Made by a program: the position numbers and the translations under genes. Positions 9,751 through 17,892 of a stretch of 64,000 nt of DNA are shown piece by piece. Position 1 is the stretch's first letter. Each line of letters begins with the position of its first letter. The notes beneath the pieces were generated by a model that saw only the letters and a program-made list of their open reading frames with translations, had not been told where the DNA came from and made no database searches. This DNA comes from Aquipseudomonas alcaligenes MRY13-0052 (GTDB taxonomy: Bacteria; Pseudomonadota; Gammaproteobacteria; Pseudomonadales; Pseudomonadaceae): positions 1-64,000 of the forward strand of contig BATO01000004.1 in NCBI GenBank assembly GCA_000474255.1, in the 5' to 3' direction.

Positions 9751-10002
9751 TCCCTCCCGGGCCCCCACGTCCTGTGGTGGGCCCCGCATCCCCTGCTTTC
9801 GGCCCGCGCGGCCGAAGACGCACCCCAGGCCCTCGCCCTGCTTGCCCACCGCGAAGCCCTCGGGTTCATCGCCGTCCATGGTGTCTCCTTTCTCACCGCC
9901 ACCCGAGCCCAACCTCCGTCGGGCGGGCCGCGCCAAGCCTTGGCGAGGGGTTCGCAATTGGAGTAGGGTCTCAACGGTTTTTTCCGCCGGGCGGAGGTGC
10001 TT

Positions 10003-10170
10003 ATGCGCAAGTGGCAATGCGTGGTTTGCGGCTTCATCTACGACGAGGCCCAGGGCCTGCCGGAAGAGGGCATCGCCCCGGGCACGCGCTGGGAAGACAT
10101 CCCGCCGGACTGGGTCTGCCCCGATTGCGGCGTGGGCAAGGTCGACTTCGAGATGATCGAGATCGCCTGA
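10003..10170 (+). CDS. rubA2: rubredoxin (second copy)
   Basis: A 55-residue rubredoxin almost identical to the copy at 9583-9750. Differences include K2R, L11F, S15A, W18L, the DD/EE pair and V33I. CVVCG and CPDCG motifs are intact. RBS GCGGAGG precedes the ATG. The 252 bases between the copies hold an imperfect GC-rich hairpin near 9758-9785 but no further gene. The second copy lies 71 bases before rubB, in the same orientation. Tandem duplication with slight divergence is the simplest reading and matches the rubA1-rubA2-rubB arrangement in P. aeruginosa. Confidence 0.96.
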   Translation: MRKWQCVVCGFIYDEAQGLPEEGIAPGTRWEDIPPDWVCPDCGVGKVDFEMIEIA

Positions 10171-10241
10171 TCCGCGACAACCCCCGATATTCAGCGACGG
10201 CCCGTGGGCCGTCGCGTCGTTTTGCAGCTGAGGAGTGAGTG

Positions 10242-11390
10242 ATGAGTGCACCCGTGGTGATAGTCGGGACCGGCCTGGCCGGCTACAACCTGGCCAAGGA
10301 ATTCCGCAAGCTGGACGGCGAAACCCCGCTGTTGCTGATCAGCGCCGACGACGGCCGCTCCTACTCCAAGCCGATGCTGTCCACCGGCTTCGGCAAGAAC
10401 AAGGACGCCGACGGCTTGGCCATGGCCGAAGCCGGTGCCATGGCCGACCAACTGAAGGCCGAGATCCGTACCCACACCCGCATCACCGGCATCGACGCGG
10501 GCCACCGTCGCCTGTGGATAGGCGAGGAGGCGGTGGAGTACCGCGACCTGGTGCTGGCCTGGGGCGCCGAGGTGATCCGCGTGCCGGTGGAAGGCGACGC
10601 CGAAGACGCGGTGTTCCCGATCAACGACCTCGAAGACTACGCCCGCTTCCGCGTGGCGGCGGCGGGCAAGAAGCGCGTGCTGATCCTCGGTGCCGGCCTG
10701 ATCGGTTGCGAGTTCGCCAACGACCTGACCCTGGGTGGCTTCGAAGTGGAGCTCGTGGCCCCCTGCGAGCAGGTCATGCCCGGCCTGCTGCACCCGGCGG
10801 CCGCAGCGGCGGTACAGGCCGGCCTCGAAGGCCTGGGCACGCGCTTCCACCTGGGCCCGGTGCTGGCCAGCCTCAATCACGCCGGTGACGGCCTGGACGC
10901 GCACCTGTCCGATGGCACCCGCATCGCCTGTGATCTGGTGATCTCGGCGGTCGGCCTGCGCCCGCGCATCGCCCTGGCCGCCGCGGCCGGGCTGGATGTG
11001 AATCGCGGGGTGATGGTGGACCGCCACCTGAAGACTTCCCACGCCAACGTCTACGCCCTGGGCGATTGCGCCGAAGTGGATGGCATCAACCTGCTTTATG
11101 TGATGCCGCTGATGGCCTGTGCCCGTGCCCTGGCGCAGACCCTGGCGGGCAATGCCACGGCGGTGAGCTACGGGCCGATGCCGGTGACGGTGAAGACCCC
11201 GGCCTGCCCCCTGGTGGTATCGTTGCCGCCCCGTGGCACGGAGGGGGCCTGGAGCGTGGAGGGCTCTGGCGCCGACATCAAGGCGCTGTGCCGCGATGCC
11301 GGCGGCCGCCTGCTGGGCTACGCCCTGACCGGCGCGGCGGTGCAGGAGAAGCTGGCCCTGAACCGGGAACTGCCTCCACTGCTGGCGTGA
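10242..11390 (+). CDS. rubB: rubredoxin-NAD(+) reductase
   Basis: FAD-dependent NADH:rubredoxin reductase of 382 residues. The N-terminal FAD-binding [15 protein letters not shown], the NADH-binding [17 protein letters not shown] near residues 143-160, and the second FAD signature [12 protein letters not shown] near 268-279 are present. The AlkT/RubB-specific [11 protein letters not shown] segment is clear. AGGAG at 10231-10235 supports ATG 10242. A GTG one codon upstream is a less likely alternative. It is third in the rubA1-rubA2-rubB set and supplies electrons to both rubredoxins. Confidence 0.94.
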   Translation: MSAPVVIVGTGLAGYNLAKEFRKLDGETPLLLISADDGRSYSKPMLSTGFGKNKDADGLAMAEAGAMADQLKAEIRTHTRITGIDAGHRRLWIGEEAVEYRDLVLAWGAEVIRVPVEGDAEDAVFPINDLEDYARFRVAAAGKKRVLILGAGLIGCEFANDLTLGGFEVELVAPCEQVMPGLLHPAAAAAVQAGLEGLGTRFHLGPVLASLNHAGDGLDAHLSDGTRIACDLVISAVGLRPRIALAAAAGLDVNRGVMVDRHLKTSHANVYALGDCAEVDGINLLYVMPLMACARALAQTLAGNATAVSYGPMPVTVKTPACPLVVSLPPRGTEGAWSVEGSGADIKALCRDAGGRLLGYALTGAAVQEKLALNRELPPLLA

Positions 11391-11552
11391 ATCGCCGTCC
11401 TTCTGTCGGATTAGCCCTCGGGTTCGCGCCCAAAACTGTCGGACAACACTGGCGCGGCCCTTTGCAGCATGCCATCCTCCCTCTGGTCTGCCGCAGCGCA
11501 GAGCTGTTGCGGCGCCTTGGGCGCTGTTCTGGATGAACAGCACGGACACAAA

Positions 11553-11560
11553 AACAACAA
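11553..11560 (+). promoter_or_regulatory. A-rich AAnAAnAA motif (candidate Hfq/Crc site) before the HU gene
   Basis: AACAACAA, a perfect AAnAAnAA match, lies 18 bases before the HU start codon within an A-rich run ACAAAAACAACAAA. In Pseudomonas such motifs near ribosome sites are recognised by Hfq with Crc to repress translation. Its function here is inferred. Confidence 0.4.
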
Positions 11561-11578
11561 ACCGTCAAAGAGGCATCT

Positions 11579-11851
11579 ATGCGTAAACCGGAACTCGCCG
11601 CCGCCATCGCCGAAAAGGCCGATCTCACCAAGGATCAGGCCAATCGTGTACTCAACGCCGTTCTCGAAGAAATCACCAGCGCGCTGAACCGCAAGGACAG
11701 TGTGACCCTGGTCGGTTTCGGCACCTTCCTGCAGCGCCATCGCGGTGCTCGCACTGGCAAGAACCCCCAGACCGGTCAACCGGTCAAGATCAAGGCCAGC
11801 AACACCGTTGCCTTCAAGCCGGGCAAGTCCCTGAAGGACGCGGTCAACTAA
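11579..11851 (+). CDS. hupA: HU-family DNA-binding protein
   Basis: A 90-residue nucleoid-associated histone-like protein. Two N-terminal helices (MRKPELAAAIAEKADLTKDQANRVLNAVLEEI) are followed by the beta-arm signature GFGTFLQRHRGARTGKNPQTG, whose RTGKNPQTG contains the Pro that intercalates into DNA, and the C-terminal FKPGKSLKDAV. The length is standard. It matches the HU gene next to rubB in P. aeruginosa by recall. The upstream 188 bases contain an A-rich leader. It is distinct from IHF subunits, which carry a different arm sequence. Confidence 0.95.
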   Translation: MRKPELAAAIAEKADLTKDQANRVLNAVLEEITSALNRKDSVTLVGFGTFLQRHRGARTGKNPQTGQPVKIKASNTVAFKPGKSLKDAVN

Positions 11852-11986
11852 GGCCATGGACGCCCGGGGCCGCCAGGCTCCGGGCGTGATCTGACAGCCC
11901 TTTCACCCATCCCAAGTCTGGCTGTAGTCCCGCTCGCAAACCGCTACAATGCGCCGCCGTTCCATTTTCAGCCGAGGCTCGTGCGC

Positions 11987-12379
11987 ATGAAATTCCGTCT
12001 TCTCCTCTGGATGCTGGGCCGCCTGATGGCCAAGGCCAGCCGTGACAACGCCGCTTTTCAGGAGCAGCTCGCCGGCAAGGACCTGGTGTTCCAGTTGCAT
12101 ACCCTGGACGGCAAGGTCGCGCGGCATTTCATCGTCAAGGACCAGCGCGTGACCAGCAAGCGCGGCACCGCCGAGGCTCCGGCCTTCGCCATCGGCTTCA
12201 AGGATGGTGCCTACGGTTTCGCCACCATGAACGCCAAGAACAAGCAGCTGGCCTTCATGCAGGGCATCCAGAACAAGGACATCCAGATCCAGGGCAACCC
12301 TGCGCTGGTGATCTGGTTCCAGGGCCTGACCAAGTACCTGGTGCCGAAGAAGAAGGCCGCCGCCAAAAAGGCTGCCTGA
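11987..12379 (+). CDS. SCP2-like small protein
   Basis: A 130-residue conserved protein of unknown role. The body resembles an SCP2 sterol/lipid-carrier fold: LVFQLHTLDGKVARHFIVKDQRV, then APAFAIGFKDGAYGFATM, then an end module FMQGIQNKDIQIQGNPALVIWFQGL that corresponds to the SCP2 'aF..GklkikGd' pattern. It ends in a Lys/Ala tail (KKKAAAKKAA), unusual for the family. There is no signal peptide, and the first 16 residues are hydrophobic and basic. The ATG at 11987 is preferred over GTG 11981 because of GAGG at 11974. It sits next to the HU gene but with its own 135-base upstream gap. The functional link is unknown. Confidence 0.65.
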   Translation: MKFRLLLWMLGRLMAKASRDNAAFQEQLAGKDLVFQLHTLDGKVARHFIVKDQRVTSKRGTAEAPAFAIGFKDGAYGFATMNAKNKQLAFMQGIQNKDIQIQGNPALVIWFQGLTKYLVPKKKAAAKKAA

Positions 12380-12440
12380 TCCGCATTCGGTCGCTGCGCT
12401 GCTGGTCGGCGCGCGGCCCTTTCGCTAGGCTGATCCGTGT

Positions 12441-12463
12441 GCGCCCTTCTCTGTCGAGGGCGC
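12441..12463 (+). repeat. 7-bp hairpin between the SCP2-like gene and the next ORF
   Basis: GCGCCCT and AGGGCGC separated by 9 bases. There is no T-run, so it is a weak terminator or a leader hairpin for the gene at 12486. Confidence 0.4.
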
Positions 12464-12485
12464 TCGTCCTGACGGAATCCAGTCC

Positions 12486-13208
12486 ATGCGCGCCCTTCTC
12501 GCTCTTCCGCTGCTGCTTGGCAGCCTCGCCGCCTTTGCGGCCCCGAAACCCGATGATCTGACCAAGGCCTTCGAACTGGCCGGTGTGCGCCTGCTCTGCG
12601 AGCAGAGCGGGCCGCTGTTGCAGCGCAGCGCGCCGGAGCGCTACCTGAAGCAGCTGAACAAGGCCTTCGAGGCCGATGCCCTGTGCCGTGACCTGGCCAG
12701 CGCCATTGCGCCGAAAGTGAGTGCCGAGCAGCTCGCCCAGGTGGAGGCGGCCCTCGACAGCCCCCTGGCGCAGCGCTTCACCGCCGCCGAGCGCGATGTG
12801 GGTGAAGGCCTGGCCGCCTACCGCACCCAACTGGCCGACAAGCCGCCCCGGGCCGATCGGTTGGGGCTGGTGCGCCGGCTTGACAAGGCCGCGCGGACCA
12901 CCGACCTGGCGTCCTTGCTGCGCTATGAGGTGGGCAAGACCCTGGCCATGCTGACCCTGCGCCAGCGCGGCGAGAAGATCAGCGAGAAGGCCCTGGCCGA
13001 GCAGACCGCCAAGCAGGCCGAAGGCATCCGCGCCAGCAGCGAGCAGGCGGTGGAGTCCTTCATGCTCTATGCCTACCGGCAGATGCCCAGCGACCAGGTA
13101 CAGGCTTACGCGGAGCTCTACGAGCGCCCGGCGGTCAAGCAGCTGCTGGCATTGAGCCTGGAGGCCTTTCCCGGTGTCTTCGCCAAGCGCCGGGCCTTGT
13201 TGAAGTAG
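12486..13208 (+). CDS. exported protein of unknown function
   Basis: A 240-residue predicted periplasmic protein. Residues 1-18 are a signal peptide (MRALLALPLLLGSLAAFA, cleavage after AFA). The mature chain is helical, with two Cys (CEQSG and LCRDL, about residues 38 and 67) that could pair. It has repeated amphipathic segments and an organisation reminiscent of DUF2059-like proteins (a C-terminal YAYRQM...YAELYERPAVKQLL resembling 'Y..F..SP..Q'). No membrane helix is seen after the signal. I do not recognise a specific family. It ends in front of a strong terminator and is convergent with the YbaK-HDOD gene. Confidence 0.75.
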   Translation: MRALLALPLLLGSLAAFAAPKPDDLTKAFELAGVRLLCEQSGPLLQRSAPERYLKQLNKAFEADALCRDLASAIAPKVSAEQLAQVEAALDSPLAQRFTAAERDVGEGLAAYRTQLADKPPRADRLGLVRRLDKAARTTDLASLLRYEVGKTLAMLTLRQRGEKISEKALAEQTAKQAEGIRASSEQAVESFMLYAYRQMPSDQVQAYAELYERPAVKQLLALSLEAFPGVFAKRRALLK

Positions 13209-13252
13209 TGCGGGACGGGCTGCGGGGTGCAGCCATGGAACTGAACCCATGA

Positions 13253-13276
13253 AAAAGGGGCCGCGAGGCCCCTTTT
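13253..13276. terminator. bidirectional intrinsic terminator
   Basis: AAAAGGGGCC and its exact complement flank a 4-base loop, with A- and T-runs on each side. It lies between two convergent genes (stops at 13208 and 13297) and can serve both. Confidence 0.88.
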
Positions 13277-13296
13277 CTACAACCGCTTCACGCCAC

Positions 13297-14709
13297 TCAG
13301 TGGGGCGTGAACTGGGAAGCCAGTTCGCGCAGTGCGGCTTCGGCTTCCAGCACCTTGCTCACCGATTCCTCGGCTTTGTCGCGGGAGAGGCCCAGGCGCT
13401 CGAACAGCTCGTCAGGGATTTCCTCCACCGGGCCGGTGCCGATGCCACGGGAGCGCAGCAGGCTGACCGCCAGGCACACCAGATTCGGGTAGGCGGCATG
13501 GTCGCCGTCGTAGTGCGGGTCGTGCTGGAAGCGCAGGCTGGTGGCCAGTTCTTCGGGCATGTCCCAGAAGCGCATCAGCCAGCTGCCGATCTGCTCGCGG
13601 GTGATGCCCAGCAGGTGCTGCTCGACATAGCCGTGGGCCAGGTGCGGATTGACCTCCAGGTGGCGGCAGATCAGCGAGAAGTGCGGCGGGAAGACGTGGG
13701 CCAGCACCAGGTAGCCGAAGTTGTGCAGCAGGCCGCCGAGGTAGGTCAGGCCGGCTTCGGGACGCTGGGCGCGGGGAATGGCGCGGGTCAGGCCTTCGAT
13801 CACTGCAGCGGTGTAGATCGCCTGGTGCCAATAGGGCGTGGCGTGCTGCGGCTGTTCGCGGGGTAGGCTGAGGGTCTTGCCCAGGGCCAGGCCGAGGGCC
13901 AGGTTGATCACCAGGTCGAAGCCCAGCACGCGGACGATGGCGTCTTCCACCGAGCGGATCTTGCCGGGGGCCGCGTAGTAGGGCGACGCGGCCCAGCTCA
14001 CCACCTGTGCGGCCAGGGCCGGGTCGGTTTCGACCACGCCGGTGATGTCGTCGACGGTGGCGTTGGGATCGACCCGCAGCTTGATGATCTTCTGCGCGGT
14101 TTCCGGCAGCGGCGGAATCTCGATGGTTTCCTCGAGGCGCTGCTGGATCCGGCGGGCGGTGAAGGCCTGGACCGCCTGGGTGATTTCGGCGCGGTCGTCG
14201 TCAGGGCGATCGAGGTTGAGGCGGATGCTGCTCAGCGGCACGCCGAAACGGGCGGCGCTGGCCTTGCTGAGCAGATGACGGAAGTCTTCGGCGGCCAGTT
14301 CCAGCAACACGCCGGCGTGCCCGGACTCGATCAGCAGCAGCGGCTCCTGCAGCAGGCGCTCGTCGTACAGGCAGGGCGAGCTGGTCAGCGGCGGCAGGGC
14401 CGGCAGGGTGTTGAGGTCGTGCTTGCCGAGCATGCGCTCGAAGCGCTCCGGCTTCACGGCCACCAGCTTGCGCCCGGTCAGTTCGGCGAGGCGGTTGAGG
14501 TCCAGCAACTGGTTGCGCGGGTAGAACACCAGCAGAGTGCCGACGGCGTCTTCCAGCAGAACTGCCTGTACGCGGCGGGCCGGCTCCAGGGAGGGCTCTT
14601 CGAGGCGTATCTGGTAGGGCAGGCCCAGCTTGTCCAGCAATTGCAGGATCACCGACGGGGCTTGGGGTTCTGTATCTGGAGCGAGAGCGACTTCGGTCAT
14701 GGGTAGCAT
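13297..14709 (-). CDS. YbaK/prolyl-tRNA deacylase-like domain fused to HDOD domain
   Basis: A 470-residue two-domain protein. Residues about 20-165 resemble the YbaK/aminoacyl-tRNA deacylase fold (VILQLLDKLGLPYQI, RRVQAVLLEDAVGTLLVFYP, LLDLNRLAELTGRKLVAVKPE). Residues about 195-410 are an HDOD domain (IEIPPLPETAQKIIKLRVDPNATVDDITGVVETDPALAAQVVSWA, then GGLLHNFGYLVLAHVFP), a signalling module related to HD phosphohydrolases but usually without the metal-binding residues. HDOD proteins act in c-di-GMP and other signalling outputs, but the target here is unknown. Two ATG codons three codons apart (14709, 14700) are possible starts. It is monocistronic, with recG next to it in the same orientation 82 bases away. 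Confidence 0.8.
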   Translation of the reverse strand: MLPMTEVALAPDTEPQAPSVILQLLDKLGLPYQIRLEEPSLEPARRVQAVLLEDAVGTLLVFYPRNQLLDLNRLAELTGRKLVAVKPERFERMLGKHDLNTLPALPPLTSSPCLYDERLLQEPLLLIESGHAGVLLELAAEDFRHLLSKASAARFGVPLSSIRLNLDRPDDDRAEITQAVQAFTARRIQQRLEETIEIPPLPETAQKIIKLRVDPNATVDDITGVVETDPALAAQVVSWAASPYYAAPGKIRSVEDAIVRVLGFDLVINLALGLALGKTLSLPREQPQHATPYWHQAIYTAAVIEGLTRAIPRAQRPEAGLTYLGGLLHNFGYLVLAHVFPPHFSLICRHLEVNPHLAHGYVEQHLLGITREQIGSWLMRFWDMPEELATSLRFQHDPHYDGDHAAYPNLVCLAVSLLRSRGIGTGPVEEIPDELFERLGLSRDKAEESVSKVLEAEAALRELASQFTPH

Positions 14710-14791
14710 CCAGCGAAAAAACGACTGCCCGGAGTATAACGAGCGGTCTGGGTGACTGATGGGTCAGGCGACCAGCGCAGTGTGCGCCGCG

Positions 14792-16867
14792 TCACACTTG
14801 ACCGTATTGCTGGCCGTGTCGCAACCAGCGCTCCAATAACGGACTCACATGCTGCGGCCAGCGTTCCATCAAGGCTTGCGCGGCGTCGCGCACCGCCGGC
14901 AGCAGGTCGGCGTCGCGCATCAGGTCGGCAACCTTGAACTGCAGCAGCCCGGTCTGCCGGGTGCCGAGCATTTCGCCGGGGCCGCGCAGTTCCAGGTCCT
15001 TCTCGGCGATGACGAAGCCATCGCTGGTTTCACGCATGATGCCCAGTCGCTCGCGTCCGAGCTGTGACAGCGGCGGGTGGTAGAGCAGCACGCAGTGGCT
15101 GGCGGCGCTGCCCCGCCCGACACGCCCGCGCAACTGGTGCAGCTGGGCGAGGCCGAGGCGCTCGGGGTTCTCGATGATCATCAGGCTGGAGTTGGGCACG
15201 TCGACGCCCACCTCGATGACGGTGGTGGCGACCAGCAGCTGCAGCTTGCCTTCCTTGAACTCGTTCATCACTGCCGCTTTTTCCGGTGCTTTCATGCGGC
15301 CGTGGATCAGCCCCACGCGCAGCTCGCCGAGGGCGGAAGACAGCTCTTCGAAGGTGGTTTCCGCCGCCTGGCAGGTGAGCTCTTCGGATTCTTCGATCAG
15401 GGTGCAGACCCAATAGGCCTGGCGGCCTTCCTGGCAGGCGGCGCGGACGCGCTCGATCACTTCGATGCGACGGTTGTCGGCTACCAGCACGGTGTTCACC
15501 GGCGTACGCCCGGGGGGCAGCTCGTCGAGGATCGAGGTGTCGAGGTCGGCGTAGGCGCTCATGGCCAGCGTTCGCGGGATGGGCGTGGCGGTCATGATCA
15601 GCTGGTGCGGGCTGAGGCGGCCGTCGATGCCCTTCTTGCGCAGGGCCAGGCGCTGCTGCACGCCGAAGCGGTGCTGTTCGTCGATGATCACCAGGGCCAG
15701 GCGCTTGAACTGCACCTCGTCCTGGAACAGCGCGTGGGTGCCGACCACCATGGGGGTGCCGGCGGCGATCTGTTCCAGCGCGGCGGCGCGGGCCTTGCCC
15801 TTGAGCTTGCCGGCGAGCCAGGCGACTTCGATGCCCAGCGGCTGCAGCCACTTGCTGAAGTTGAGGAAGTGCTGCTCGGCGAGGATCTCGGTAGGCGCCA
15901 TCAGGGCGACCTGGTAGCCGGCCTCCAGGGCCTGCAGGGCGGCCAGGGCCGCGACCACCGTCTTGCCGGCGCCGACGTCGCCTTGCACCAGGCGCAGCAT
16001 GGGTTCGGGCTGGGCGAGGTCGTAGGCGATTTCGGCGCCGACCCGTTGCTGGGCGCCGGTGGGCGTGAAGCCGAGGTTGGCCAGGTAGCGCTGCGGCAGC
16101 TTCTTCGCAGGCGGCAGTTGTGGTGCCTGCTGGGCGCGCTGGGTTTCCCGCAGGCGCTGCAGGGAGAGCTGGTGGGTGAGCAGCTCTTCGAAGGCGAGGC
16201 GGTGCTGGGCCCAGTGCTGGCCTTCGGCGAGTTCGTCGAGGTCGGCGTCCGGCGGCGGCCGGTGCAGGTAGCGGATGGCTTCGTCCAGCGGGCCCAGGCG
16301 GTAGTCGCGGGCCAGTTCCTCCGGCAGCCAGTCCGGTAGGCTCTCTGGCCCCAGGCGCGCCAGGGCCAGCTGGCTGAGCTGGCGCAGGCGCTGCTGGGTC
16401 AGGCCTTCGGTGGTCGGGTAGATGGGCGTCAGGGTCTGCTCCACCGGGGCCGGTTCCTCGCCATTCAGCGCGCGGTACTCGGGGTGGTAGATCTCCAGGC
16501 CCGAGGCGCCGGGGCGGGCTTCGCCGTAGCAGCGCAGCTGGGTGCCGCGCTTGAGGCCTTCCTTCTGCGCATTGCTGAAGTGGTAGAAGCGCAGGCTGAG
16601 CGCGCCGGTGCCGTCGTGCAGGCGTACCAGCAGGCTGCGGCGCTTGCCCATGACCACGTCGGCGCCGGTGACGGTGCCTTCGACCACCGCGTCCTGGCCC
16701 GGGCGCAGGGCGCCGATGGGCACCACGCGGGTGCGGTCCTGGTAGCGCAGCGGGAGGTGGAAGAGGATGTCCTGAAGGTTTTCCAGGCCGACCTTGGCGA
16801 GCTTTTCCGCCAGGGCGTCACCGACGCCCTTGAGCACGGTGACGGGGACTTGCGCGAGCTCGGTCAT
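14792..16867 (-). CDS. recG: ATP-dependent DNA helicase RecG
   Basis: Branch-migration helicase that regresses stalled forks and processes R-loops and Holliday junctions; 691 residues, the normal length. The N-terminal wedge/OB domain includes LKGVGDALAEKLAKVGL and the RYQDRT segment. Helicase motifs follow: Walker A QGDVGAGKT with Lys302, APTEILAEQH, VVGTHALF, DEQHRFGVQQR, TATPIPRT, HGRMKAPEK, VEVGVDVPN and QLRGRVGRG. The start overlaps the oxyR stop as ATGA, so oxyR-recG are translationally coupled, as in other pseudomonads, giving a link between peroxide sensing and DNA repair. Confidence 0.97.
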   Translation of the reverse strand: MTELAQVPVTVLKGVGDALAEKLAKVGLENLQDILFHLPLRYQDRTRVVPIGALRPGQDAVVEGTVTGADVVMGKRRSLLVRLHDGTGALSLRFYHFSNAQKEGLKRGTQLRCYGEARPGASGLEIYHPEYRALNGEEPAPVEQTLTPIYPTTEGLTQQRLRQLSQLALARLGPESLPDWLPEELARDYRLGPLDEAIRYLHRPPPDADLDELAEGQHWAQHRLAFEELLTHQLSLQRLRETQRAQQAPQLPPAKKLPQRYLANLGFTPTGAQQRVGAEIAYDLAQPEPMLRLVQGDVGAGKTVVAALAALQALEAGYQVALMAPTEILAEQHFLNFSKWLQPLGIEVAWLAGKLKGKARAAALEQIAAGTPMVVGTHALFQDEVQFKRLALVIIDEQHRFGVQQRLALRKKGIDGRLSPHQLIMTATPIPRTLAMSAYADLDTSILDELPPGRTPVNTVLVADNRRIEVIERVRAACQEGRQAYWVCTLIEESEELTCQAAETTFEELSSALGELRVGLIHGRMKAPEKAAVMNEFKEGKLQLLVATTVIEVGVDVPNSSLMIIENPERLGLAQLHQLRGRVGRGSAASHCVLLYHPPLSQLGRERLGIMRETSDGFVIAEKDLELRGPGEMLGTRQTGLLQFKVADLMRDADLLPAVRDAAQALMERWPQHVSPLLERWLRHGQQYGQV

Positions 16868-17805
16868 GCCGGTTGCGGTTCGGCCTGTGCCTGCTCCGGA
16901 CGTGCGACCGAGCAGAGGCGGATGGAGTCGGCCAGCACTTCGATGGCGCGCGGACGCGGGAAGCTGGCGCGCCAGGCGATGGCGACGGTGCGGAACGGCA
17001 CCGGCGGCGTCAGCGGGCGGATCTCGATCACGCCGGGGGCGTAGTGGTGGCTGTCGACGGCGGAGAACGGCAGGATCGATACGCCGAGGCCGGAGGCGAC
17101 CATGTGGCGGATGGTTTCCAGGGAGCTGGATTCGACCGTCGTGTGCTTGGCGCTGTCCTCGCCGCCCTTGCGCAGGGTGGGACAGGCTTCCAGCACCTGG
17201 TCGCGGAAGCAGTGGCCTTCGCCGAGCAGCAGCAGGCTCTTGTCGTTGAGCAGCTCGCTGTCGATGGTCTTCTTCGCCGTCCAGGGGTGGTTAGCCGGCA
17301 GCAGCACGTAGAAGGGTTCGTCGTAGAGCGGTTTGGTCAGTACATCGGCTTCGGCGAAAGGCAGCGCGATGATGATGGCATCCAGCTCGCCGGTGCGCAG
17401 CTTGTCGCGTAGCACGTGGGTGAAGTTTTCTTCGATGTACAGCGGCATCTGTGGGGCGACGCGGTGCAGCTGGGGAATCAGGTGCGGGAACAGGTAGGGG
17501 CCGACGGTGTAGATGGCGCCGACCTTGAGCGGTGCGGTGAGCTGGTTCTTGCCGGCCTGGGCCAGTTCGCGGATGCCCTGGGCCTGTTCGAGGACCTTTT
17601 GTGCCTGGGTGACGATGCCCTCGCCGACCGGGGTCAGGCGCACGGCACTCTTGCTGCGCTCGAAGATCAGCACGCCCAGCTCGTCCTCGAGCTTCTTCAC
17701 ACCCACCGACAGGGTCGGCTGGCTGACGTGGCAGCGTTCCGCTGCACGGCCGAAGTGCTGTTCTTGGGCGAGGGTGACGATGTAGCGCAGTTCGGTGAGG
17801 GTCAT
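16864..17805 (-). CDS. oxyR: hydrogen peroxide-responsive regulator OxyR
   Basis: LysR-type activator of catalase and peroxidase genes, 313 residues. The N-terminal winged helix is MTLTELRYIVTLAQEQHFGRAAERCHVSQPTLS. The redox pair is exactly where expected: Cys199 (GEGHCF) and Cys208 (LEACPT), which form a disulfide on peroxide exposure. The start at 17805 is taken at MTLTELRY, the conserved OxyR start. The frame continues 29 codons upstream, but that extension overlaps the tonB 3' hairpin and lacks a good ribosome site. It is first in an operon with recG. Confidence 0.96.
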   Translation of the reverse strand: MTLTELRYIVTLAQEQHFGRAAERCHVSQPTLSVGVKKLEDELGVLIFERSKSAVRLTPVGEGIVTQAQKVLEQAQGIRELAQAGKNQLTAPLKVGAIYTVGPYLFPHLIPQLHRVAPQMPLYIEENFTHVLRDKLRTGELDAIIIALPFAEADVLTKPLYDEPFYVLLPANHPWTAKKTIDSELLNDKSLLLLGEGHCFRDQVLEACPTLRKGGEDSAKHTTVESSSLETIRHMVASGLGVSILPFSAVDSHHYAPGVIEIRPLTPPVPFRTVAIAWRASFPRPRAIEVLADSIRLCSVARPEQAQAEPQPA

Positions 17806-17865
17806 AGTCTTATTCCATTGGAGTGGCCCAAGCATAGCGGCTGCTCTCAATGGAACCAACAGCAG

Positions 17866-17886
17866 CCGCCCCCTTTGCGGGGGCGG
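17866..17886 (-). terminator. hairpin after tonB
   Basis: An 8-bp GC-only stem (CCGCCCCC with GGGGGCGG) and a 5-base loop, 6 bases past the tonB stop. There is no long U-run, so it is a moderate-strength terminator or a 3'-end stabiliser for the exbB-exbD-tonB transcript. Confidence 0.6.
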
Positions 17887-17892
17887 ATTCAC

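Noticed and set aside
9583-10170. Two rubredoxin copies as an assembly artefact
   Set aside because: The copies differ in sequence and intergenic context and each has its own ribosome site; a tandem rubA pair is known in P. aeruginosa.
16864-17892. 29-codon N-terminal extension of oxyR
   Set aside because: The extension overlaps the tonB 3' hairpin and has no ribosome site; MTLTELRY is the conserved OxyR start and gives Cys199 and Cys208 in the standard numbering.
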